The position numbers were made by a program, and so were the translations under genes. Of a stretch of 64,000 bases of DNA, positions 55,489-64,000 are shown one piece after another (the first letter of the stretch is position 1; every line of letters starts with the position of its first letter). Under the pieces are notes generated by a model, which had not been told where the DNA came from, did not search any database, and saw only the letters and a program-made list of their open reading frames with translations. Source of the stretch: Cryptomeria japonica (taxonomy: Eukaryota; Streptophyta; Pinopsida; Cupressales; Cupressaceae). The stretch covers positions 189,495,619 to 189,559,618 of the forward strand of contig NC_081410.1 of assembly GCF_030272615.1 (NCBI RefSeq), read 5' to 3'.

Positions 55489-55599
55489 AAAAATGGACCC
55501 TAAACCCTATTTACAAAATATTTTCATTAGGAAAAGCACATATAATTGATTGCCAATCCACAACAAACAAGACAACAAAAAATAGCAAGAACATGAGAG

Positions 55600-57430
55600 T
55601 ATAATAAACTAGTGCATTTTCTTAAATGTCTCAACAACTTCAAGTTCCTATTGGAGGAACTTCTTGTCGAGGTTGGCAATATATAACAACTCCTTCTTCT
55701 CCTCTTGGAATGATTTCTTCATACTTTCCCTTATGCGAGCACTAGGCCCTCTCTTAGCCTTTTGGACTACATGTTTTCCCTTATCCTTTGATTGTTGGTC
55801 CTTAACTCAAATACAAATCTTGACAATGTCCACTACATGATTCTCTCTGAGCTTGTTCAACTTATCAATCAATATCTTTAAGCCTTAAATGCTATTATGA
55901 ATAGTGCATGGGTTAATTTGACAAATCATATGAAGGTTTTGATTAACCTCTTGCATTTTGTCCTCAAGATATTTCTTCCTACTATCATGCTCAACTTTTA
56001 GAATATAATTGTCATTGGCCATGTCATCCATTTTGTAGTGGACATATTTCAAATTAATAGGGGATAAATATTTCTCCCCATCTCCAAATTGATTTATTTA
56101 GACAATTTGAACTGCACAACAACCCCTTCATATTCCAAACCTAAAACATCTTACAATTCTTCTCTATTAGCATGAAGATAAGAGAAATCCTTTGAGAGGC
56201 TAGTATGAATGTTGTCCTTCCCCTTTTTAATTTTATTAGGATCTAGGGTTTTTTAGCAAAGTGTTTGCCCAATTTATCCTTTCTTTTTAAAGTGTCCCTT
56301 TGTTGCCTCTTCCATGGTTTTACCTTCTTTAGTTGCTTGGCAGTAGATTTCTCCATATCCCTAGGTTTTTCTTCTTCGGTATGTGATTCATCAGTCCAAG
56401 AAATTTGGGCTTTCATCTTCTTTTTGGAAGAACCTATCTTCCCACTTTTAACATCATTCAAAGGGATGGAAGGAAAAGTCTACATAGAATCATCCTCATA
56501 CTCCACTTCCTCCCACTCTTCCTCATAATCCTCCCTCCTTTTCCTTATCTCTTGTGTCTACTCAAATTTGAGTAGTTTGTTACCACTGGTATATGTTTTT
56601 TTCTTTTCCTTAAAATCTTCTTAGAATCAATTTTAGTAGTAGAATTATTAACATGTTCCATTATTAGAAAAACTAACACCTCATGGAGAATAGGGAATTT
56701 TTAATTATTCCTATAGTCTATGATAATGTTATCCAAAGACGCAAGAAAAAAAAAATGAAAGACATCATTTATGTCTAAAGTGGTTTAGGAGAATAAAATG
56801 AGTACCACAAATAGTTGTGAATCAACCATCTAAGGTAACATTCTTCATGATAATCTCAATGACTTCAACCTAAATTGACTTGATTGATAGTTTATCATAA
56901 CCTCCCAATGGTAGCTTAGCAAGATTCTCCTTATTTTCTTTTAGAAATTGCCTGATAACAATATTGGTGGCTTTTTTATCCCTAGAAAAATTCACCCCAT
57001 CATCAATAAGCTCATGATATGGGCAATGAGGTACTTACAAATAGATATTTTTATCCCATATGTAGTAAGAGTGTGGTTCCTCCAAATAGCTTGAAACATC
57101 CTTGAGACCTTAGGATCAAAACCATGGAGTCTTTATAATGAGCCAAACCTCATTTTTCGATAATCTTCCACACAAGGCCATTTCATTTGAAGCCTTCACA
57201 AGAAGTTATCTTGATTGTACTCCCATCCCCACCCATTATCTAGATTAGCAACCACAAAGGGAAATAGGGAGACTAGCAAAAACAAAGAACCCACTAGAGA
57301 AAAATATTCAAACTCACCACAAAGTCAATAGAAAGTGAGTGCAACACTAGGGAGATGGAAGTGAAAGATTCTAAAAAACACCTAAAAAATATGTGATGTG
57401 GGTCTCAATCATTAGGAAAATTGAAGGTGA
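55600..57430 (-). pseudogene. Decayed minus-strand coding remnant, family not recognised
   Basis: On the minus strand, mixed frames read WGWEYNQDNFLWRLQMKWPC (about 57220-57160), MNDVKSGKIGSSKKKMKAQI (56461, Lys/Glu-rich, coiled-coil-like) and, further down, QINPCTIHNSI, IDKLNKLRENHVVDIVKICI and GPSARIRESMKKSFQEEKKE. The codon-like bias and readable length suggest a former gene or element ORF, but stops are frequent and I know no domain that fits. It could be a non-LTR element's ORF or a captured gene. Confidence 0.4.
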
Positions 57431-57446
57431 CTTATACCCATCTACT

Positions 57447-57695
57447 CTAAAAATCATGATAGATAATGCTAGAAGCCTCAATGGGTAAGGGGTCATCAAT
57501 CTTCCAATGTTGCAACGAGTGCCTAGACACTACAATTTTAGCAAACACATTTGCTAGTATATTTACTTCATGATAGATATGAGAAATAAAACATTCTTCA
57601 AAGGAGTTTATAATATTAAGGGAGTCCTTAATCAAGGCCTCAATTAACCAACTAAGTTTATGCATGTTCCTCATACATTGGATAATATTCATCAA
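57447..57695 (-). pseudogene. RNase H-like (RVT_3-type) fragment
   Basis: 82 codons: LIKDSLNIINSFEECFISHI, YHEVNILANVFAKIVV and DDPLPIEASSIIYHDF. F-x2-HIYRE-N-x-ADxLA is the C-terminal pattern of the RNase H domain found in plant non-LTR elements and related host proteins; here Ala-Asp reads Ala-Asn. It begins at an ATG which is likely internal. No RT is found next to it. Confidence 0.45.
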
Positions 57696-57699
57696 ATCC

Positions 57700-59680
57700 C
57701 CTTCTAGTCAAACCCTAGTAAACCCCTTAGATCGATTGTTAATTTATCCATTTATGTTTTATTTTCTTAATTTTGACACCACTAGTGTTAATTTAAAACT
57801 ATTGAATTGTTTGGCTAATTTTTAATTTTTTCAATTATTCTTTTTTCCGTAAGAACTTATTCAATTATATTTCCAATTGAAATCGAGATTTTCCATTGCC
57901 ACTACTCTTTATATTTTGTTTTTGAGATATTCATTGTGATCTTTGAATTTTTTTCTCACTTTGTTTCATTTTAAGGATTTCTCAGTTTTTGTAATGTTGC
58001 AAATATGTTGCATTGATGTAGTATTGTCATTGATGATATGTGTATTGTAGATATGTCGATTAGAGATTGTTGCAGATATGATGTTGTAATTGATGATATG
58101 GTTATTGCAAACATGGAGTAGTTGTGTGTTGATGTCAACACTATGATATTTCTTGTTTGGAATGCTAATATGGTGAAAGTGTGTTCAATTTATGTTTGTT
58201 CATGGTTGGATGTCAAAATGTTAATGATTGATAGACTGTTGTAATAAAAGAACTCAAGTAGGTTATGCTAGTTTTGGTATTTCTAGCTCAAGAGATTGTA
58301 CCACATTTCTTTATAGTTAAAGATATGATTATGCAGTTTGGAATTTAGACACAGGAGGATGAGTAATTTGTATGTTTCTTAGTTAAATTCTATTGGGTGA
58401 AAATTTTGTAAATTGGAAAGGTTTACAAAATTGTAGTTTCAACCACAATGTGTGAGATCAAATCTCTCCTCACAATGGGGAGGTTGCCTTCTTATTGTCT
58501 TTGACCTATCACTCTTGACTAAGAACAAAAACCAAACTTACAACTTGGGCATTACAATCATTAATTCCTCTTATTTCAAAATAGGTATTTTCTTAAAGGC
58601 TTACAATTAAGGAAAATAAAGAATAATAAAAACTAATACCATGAAACTGAACGAAGGAATAGTCATGTGTAGCACCAATGCAAAATATGATTAAAGAACT
58701 TGCACAAGCTCAAAGACTTCCGCAACTCCTTTTTACAACTTAGATAAAAGAAGTGAAATATAAAGTAGCCCAAAGACTATCAAATATATTGTAGTTTGTA
58801 AATTGAATAAAGAAGGAGACTCCGCAACACAAAGACTATTGAAAACTTCTTTTAACTCTGTTTCTAATTATTTTCTTCAAAACTTATTATTACAATTCAA
58901 AGACTAACAAATATTAGATTTAAAGGCACTTTCACACAAATAAGAACTTCACAATACTATAAGTAAACTCCAAATTGTATAATCCAATGACATCAAAACA
59001 CTGAAATTGCATATAACTATGGTTCAACTCAAAGTTTGAATGCATAATTTCTCATTTATTCAATTAAAAACTGATTTACAAAATAACCTCAAAGTCTCAA
59101 GTTGCTACACAAACTAGTGGAATTTTTTTGATATGCATAAAGATTTATATTTACAATGAGCACACTCATATAAATAGGGGAGGGGCTATGAGAAAAATTA
59201 GGAAAAAGTTCAACTAACAATGACTAAGTCAAAAGTAGAATCCTTTTTTATTTAGGACTTGTGCAATCCTACATGTAAAAAATGTATATACAAAAAGATA
59301 CTTGAAATGTCAATTTCCAACAACAAAAATACATCTATAACTAAAAAGTGTAAAAATAACTAAGTGTCATCATACACTTCTTGTTCATTTTGATCTCATT
59401 TCAAAAACTCCTCAAACTTTTGCAAAGCAATTTTCATCTAGGATTCATCGCTCCTTGGGTGTGACTAGTAATGAATTGAAACCGAGTGATGAAATCCTCC
59501 AAACCAATATACCATTTCTTAAATTTGAATAACTTGCTTGAGGAAGATCATTTGTAGTCATGTTTTGGATTCACACAAACTGGATTCAAAAACCCACATT
59601 ACACTTGGAAGATACACAGGTGCAAATCGAACATAACACTGATTTACACTTAATACAAATTGGGTTTATATTTGAGATGG
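57700..59680. other. AT-rich region with no recognised gene
   Basis: It contains an imperfect repeat near 58040-58125 (ATTGATGATATG-GTATTG words) and CAAAGACT words between 58700 and 58910. A TATA-like TATAAATAGGGG is at about 59170-59181. I see no LTR pair, TIR pair or coding domain. Confidence 0.4.
59170..59181 (+). promoter_or_regulatory. Strong TATA-box-like sequence
   Basis: CATATAAATAGGGGAGGGGC is a good plant TATA context. There is no recognised ORF just downstream; the hairpin array starts 500 bp later. It may be the promoter of an unrecognised LTR or unit. Confidence 0.35.
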
Positions 59681-60138
59681 TGTAGTTTAGAGTTATGGTT
59701 CTCTGAATTACACTATTTTTACAAGTGAGGGTCAAATAGGTGTAGTTCGAGGTTATAACTCTGCACTACACATGGGTGAAATGCTTTCGGTATGGTTCGA
59801 GATTGTAACCCCAAACTATACCATGTGAAAGTGTAGAGATATTTTGGTATAGTTCAGAGTTATAACTCTGAGCTGCACCTTGTGAACTTATCTAAAGGTA
59901 CTTCATGTAGTTCAGAGTTGTAACTCCAAACTGCACTTTATGAAATTATGCAAGGACTTCGTGTAGTTTAGAGTTGTAACTCCGAACTGCACTAAGAGGG
60001 TGACTTTGGTGTAGTTCGAAGTTGTAACTTCGAACTACACTTATAGGTAAGATCGATGTAGTTTGAAGTTGTAACTTTGAACTACATTTGAAGGGTAAAA
60101 TTTTAGTGTAGTTCGGAGTTGTAACTCCAAACTTCTCC
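59681..60138 (+). repeat. Array of nine degenerate hairpin (palindromic) minisatellite units
   Basis: Unit starts at about 59681, 59741, 59790, 59845, 59906, 59960, 60009, 60057 and 60116 (spacing 48-61). Each unit is an inverted repeat of the form GTGTAGTTCGGAGTT-gt-AACTCCGAACTRCAC. The left and right arms vary together: TTCGAA/TTCGAA in the seventh unit, TTCAGAGTT/AACTCTGAG in the fourth, TTTGAA/TTTGAA (G-U pairs) in the eighth. The spacers between palindromes are not conserved. No coding frame spans the array. Confidence 0.85.
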
Positions 60139-60670
60139 TACTCTTGAGACCTATGCAAAATCAAGGTTTAACTTTGATTATGCATAAAGAAATAAAAACA
60201 AACTCCTATAATAACAATTTATCAACCTTTCAAATTGACAACTTGAGACTCAAATTGAGATGATTTCTTGAGGGCCAAGTCATGAACAAGGAGAATGGAA
60301 ATTTACCGTAATCAATGTGCTTAGAGAACATGGGTTACAAATTGGACAAAAATTTGCAAGGGTTATCCCACAATTTGAGTGAGCCAAAATTGAGGATAAC
60401 AAGGTCACAAAAGTCAATACAACCATTTACAAGGTATGTTGAGTTGCGACAAATTTGCTGCATATCAGGATGGGTCAAAGGAATGGTTTGCACTTCTCTA
60501 TATCTCAATATTCACTGTTGTAGTTTGGGTAATATGATCATAAGGCCTTTAATTTACTTCTACTCAAGTTTTAGGTGTTCAGGTGTACTATAAGTGAATA
60601 AAATTGTTATTTCTCTTGACTGTGTTTCTTGGCATGCATATGATATTTGGATTCAATAGTTGTGTGTTTG
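60139..60670. other. Unassigned region after the hairpin array
   Basis: A 92-codon plus-strand frame (60315-60593) begins MCLENMGYKLDKNLQG and shows no known domain. A donor-like AAGGTATGT lies inside it at about 60431. I do not call it a gene. Confidence 0.3.
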
Positions 60671-61915
60671 TGTAGACACCTAAATTTCATTAATCTAATT
60701 AATTGAATTTATCTATCTTGAATGCTTTTAAATTAAATAATTACACATTTTTTAATTAATTAGTGTTCCCCCCATCTAGCTAATCAATTTTATTAATTAC
60801 ACTATAGTACCCTCTTAATTAATTATTTGACAACCATAAATCATTTAATTAATTATATATGACCCCTTCTTCTATTAATTAAATCAAGTGCATAATTTGA
60901 TTATTAAATCACTTTTGTCCTTTTCTTCCTTGGCCAATATAGAATTAATTAATTAATCCTATTTCCCCACATGTCTCCTAACCTAAACCCTTCTTCTAAC
61001 CTAACCACTACCTAACCCTTTGGTTCTAACCAAACCTATCCCCTCTAACCAACCTTATCATTTCTAACCCCCCTCCCTCTCACATGTGTGTGCACATTCA
61101 GGTTATATTTTCTAATATTTAGAAAATAATATTTATTTGGGTGTTTATCTCCCAAATAGACATGTGTCCTTGAGGACACATGCCATTCCAGTCCATGACA
61201 CTTTCCCTTTCTCAAGGACACTTGTCATCCTTGGTTGAGCCACTTCGAGGACAAGTGTGGAATTCCATTCCACATGTCATCTTGAGGATCACCACTTGTC
61301 TTCTTTGAAGACAAGTGTCTCATTTTCAAGCCCTCTCATTTCCCATCCATGTCTATTTAATGCCTCCTTTTTCTTTGCAATTCATCCACTTTCATGCTAT
61401 CATACCATCGAAATGTCAAACTATTCACTCATCCTTATCATATCATTTTCTCATCCTATCAAAATCTTTCATCAACCTTCATAGAGCACAATTGAGCATC
61501 CACAACATAGAGAGCACACATCAAATTGAAGGAAAACCAAATCAAGGAAATTGAGTTTGCATTTTATCACAACTTTTATTATTAGCTTAATTAATTTCCT
61601 TTTAGTATCCTTATCTTGAGTGTTTGGTTAATTTGTGGTTGCCTAGCTTTTTATCTTTGTTATTTCAATCTCTTTGTTTTAGCACTCACATTTTCATGCA
61701 CACATTTCTAGCATGCCAAGTGGGACCCACTTTAGGGGTCATATATCATGATTTTTTTTGTTTGAATGTGTTTTTCATAAATTTTGAGTACTTGCAAGCA
61801 AAAACATGGGGATATAGGTGGATTTCCTCCTCGGCGGAAGTCTATTTCATCATTCGTGTAATTTTGAGAAACAATGGGAATGCATTCTCATAGCCATACA
61901 TAAGGTATAAAATCA
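60671..61915 (+). repeat. Probable LTR start and body of a further Gypsy-type element
   Basis: TGTAGACACCTAAATTTC at 60671 resembles the start of Tat/Ogre-type LTRs. It is followed by TTAATTAATT-rich U3 sequence, as in the LTR at 13018. Between 61140 and 61330 the words GGACA(C/A)(T/G)TG(T/C)C and GACAAGTGT recur on both strands (GACACATGCC, GACACTTGTC, GACAAGTGTG, CACTTGTC, GACAAGTGT). A TATTTAAT-like site lies near 61347. No second copy is in the window, so the right edge is unknown. Confidence 0.45.
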
Positions 61916-63760
61916 AAATTATGCTCTTGGGTTTTTTATTTTTATTCAATCAAGTTTTCACGATAATGCAGTAGGATTGTGGGGTAAAGTAGCTAGTTTT
62001 CATAGTAAAACAATGGGTTTGTGTAGGGAAACAACGGGTTTGCATAAGGAAACAATGGGTTTGGGTTAGCTGGCTATATTTTCTCTCTTTGTTTTTTTTA
62101 ATCAAAATTATTTTACTAGTAAAACCTCAGGAATACTTATTGAATTGGTGGGTTTGCAGTAGTAATTTATAAGTACTGGGTTTGCTTTGTTAGACAATGG
62201 GAATGCTCTTTGTGTTAATTACTATCATTTTCTCGAATGTTAATTTCATGATTTTATTGCTAACTCACTAATTTGTTGTTGTTTTCTATTTTTTTGCTAA
62301 CATTTATGCAAGTTCATTAGTAGAATACCCCAAAAGCCTAAATACTAACTTGTTTGTTGTAGGACCACCAAAGAGGGGTGCACTAACTTAGTCAAAATGA
62401 ACACCATGTCTTTTTAGTAGTTATAAAATATCTCAATTTTCTAAAGGAATTAACCTTGTTTGTCATGTATTCTTTTGTTTAGATTAGATCACTAAAATAG
62501 TATACAAGTATCCTCTCCCCTCACGTCTCCGGGTGACCATGGGTGCAAGATAATGTGTACTATTTTATTAGCGAGCTTGCCTCCCAGTTCTATATGTCAA
62601 TGAGAGGGAACAACTCAAGTGGTACTTAATCTAGTCCACTATATAAACAAGGGTGAAACGAAAGTCATAGCCCGCTAGTATTAGCTTCTACCATTCTTGT
62701 GAATCTAAAATGAGTTTATACTCAAAGTACGGTTGACTTGGTGCATGTAGGGTGCTAGCTTTCCTATATTCTAACTAAACACCCATGTTGTAGTGGCCCA
62801 AAACCCTTAGCTTGCTGGCGCAGGAGGTCAAACCTCTAAAGCTACCCCAATTTGTACTTTGCATTGTTGAGATAGATGTCCCTCGGTTTATAATACCTTC
62901 AGATCATCTGGGTATGATATTTTGGTGCACTAGAGAAGTGTGTGCTATGGTGGGGGAGCCAGTGCCACAAAAATCTCTTTCTATCCACTTTGTTTAAGTA
63001 TTTGTAGAAATCCAAGTCGGGATTTAGCAAGTAGTATCACATTTCCAACCTAAGATGTACATACTTACAATTGCATTGTGTTCGTTCATACTAGAAAATA
63101 ACTAAGGGATAATCTAGGTCCTCATCTTCCAGTTGAGTCAGATGTTTTCTCTTGTATATTTGTTGTGTTTTTGTGTCACTATCTCTTTTGCCAAAAGTCA
63201 AGTATAAAAAACAACGAGTTCGTAGTCCATTTTCATCACTTTAGTTTGTCAGAAACTACAAGTTCGTTGTCTCAAAACTATGAGATTGCACCCTAGAATG
63301 ATGGGAATTCCATTCAAATGATTCAGTATACCCTATTTGTAAAGCGACAAGTTTGCATTTTGAAGTGGTGGGAACAACTCTCTTCCTAGTCAGTTTATCA
63401 CATTGTCCTAAACAACAAGTTCACGTCAAAATTTTGAAATAAATTTTCCTAGTCCGTCGAAACTATGGGCAAATGTTTTTCCCAATCTATTTACCGTCTT
63501 TTCCAAACAACGAGTTTGATTCAAAATTAATAAGTCATTCACCAAGTCCTCCAAATGGCGGGAACACATTTTCCAAGTCAGTTTACCTCATTTATGAAGC
63601 AATGAGTTGCGCTTTGGAACGATGCAAACACTGCTCATTGTCTTATATTTTACTAACCTCTATCAAAATCATGGGTTCGTAGTAAGAAACCACAAGATTT
63701 CTATATAAAATGGTGGGTTTTCTTCCAAAATTGTTGGGAATGCCATTTTCCTCATTATGT
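61866..63760 (+). repeat. Dispersed degenerate motif AAACAAYGRGTTYGC (about 20 copies)
   Basis: Examples: AAACAATGGGAATGCATTC (61871), AAACAATGGGTTTGTG (62007), AAACAACGGGTTTGCA (62029), AAACAATGGGTTTGGG (62049), GGTGGGTTTGCAG (62149), ACAATGGGAATGC (62193), AACAACGAGTTCGTAG (63211), GCGACAAGTTTGCA (63343), AACAACGAGTTTGA (63506), ATCATGGGTTCGTAG (63668) and ATTGTTGGGAATGCC (63731). Copies are irregularly spaced (about 20-60 bp within two clusters, 61.9-62.2 kb and 63.2-63.75 kb). Two variants alternate: GGGTTTGC and GGGAATGC. Confidence 0.6.
62210..63200. other. Region between the two motif clusters
   Basis: It contains a TATA-like CTATATAAACAAGGG at 62640-62653 preceded by CTCAAGTGGTACTTAATC. 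A 61-codon frame at 62812-62997 (MLAQEVKPLKLPQFVL start) has no known domain. This may be LTR or 5' untranslated sequence of the element starting at 60671. Confidence 0.35.
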
Positions 63761-64000
63761 TACCCAATTTTTCCAAGGTTTAGTTTGATCTATCAGGTCT
63801 AGGGAGTTTACATTTGCCCAAACTTGGTTTTGGTCTATTTTTGCATTGTTATTAGCACCTACCAAGGTCTCAACTCATATCATCACATTGGTCATCTTAG
63901 TTATTGAGTCAATCATGGTCATCATTTCAAGTTTTGCATTATCATTATCATCATCTCACATCTTCATATCCTCGTCATCGTTGCATCTTTCCTAAGCCAG

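Noticed and set aside
59681-60138. CRISPR array
   Set aside because: The units are degenerate palindromes with irregular spacing and the context is plant nuclear; spacers are not unique inserts between identical repeats.
60315-60593. 92-codon ORF as a host exon
   Set aside because: No recognised domain, no supporting exon nearby; left as unassigned.

Overview
This window looks like nuclear DNA from a seed plant with a large, repeat-packed genome. A conifer or other gymnosperm is my best guess, from the mix of degenerate Tat/Ogre-type and chromovirus Gypsy elements, a Sirevirus-type Copia and long AT-rich LTRs; the species cannot be fixed from this sequence. I find no intact host gene, rRNA, tRNA or CRISPR array. 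Nearly everything is transposable-element DNA, much of it nested, and most coding regions are broken by stops and frameshifts.

Layout. 1-1237: 3' end of a Sirevirus-like Copia element (ORF tail, three polypurine tracts, 3' LTR). It sits inside the gag of the next element. 1238-~13994: a decayed plus-strand Tat/Ogre-lineage Gypsy element with gag, protease, G-patch-like motif, RT, RNase H, a second RNase H and integrase. It also carries an ANTISENSE plant-mobile-domain (PMD) gene remnant, a minisatellite, a polypurine tract and a 3' LTR. ~13995-27770: a minus-strand Gypsy relic with 5' LTR, PBS, gag and protease but no recognisable RT or integrase. Its gag is split by a nearly full-length minus-strand chromovirus (17745-25621; LTRs about 1.6 kb, tRNA-Met PBS, chromodomain). 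27790-30650: 3' part of a decayed Copia family.

31156-43304: a complete LARD-like non-autonomous LTR element. It has two LTRs of about 4.26 kb that are very similar, a perfect 5-bp target duplication (GTGGT), a tRNA-Met PBS, a PPT and a 3.6-kb internal region without gag or pol. Each LTR carries an isolated CpG/GC-rich block. 43863-51684: a second minus-strand chromovirus, older and broken, with a Copia-type solo LTR (48786-50345, target duplication CTTTC) in its gag and a 272-bp tandem duplication. 52256-54806: a second copy of the Copia remnant seen at 27.8 kb. 55364-55488: a tRNA-derived SINE-like unit. 55600-57700: decayed minus-strand coding remnants ending in an RNase H-like piece. 59681-60138: nine tandem degenerate hairpin (palindromic) units. 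60671-64000: an apparent LTR start followed by a long region carrying a dispersed degenerate GGGTTTGC-like motif.

History. The Tat element and the minus-strand Gypsy relic are old. The chromovirus at 17.7-25.6 kb came later, into the relic's gag. The solo LTR entered the second chromovirus. The LARD-like element is among the youngest, with few LTR-LTR differences outside its CpG block. The elements do not form a pathway; the biology here is retrotransposon structure, gene capture and CpG decay.
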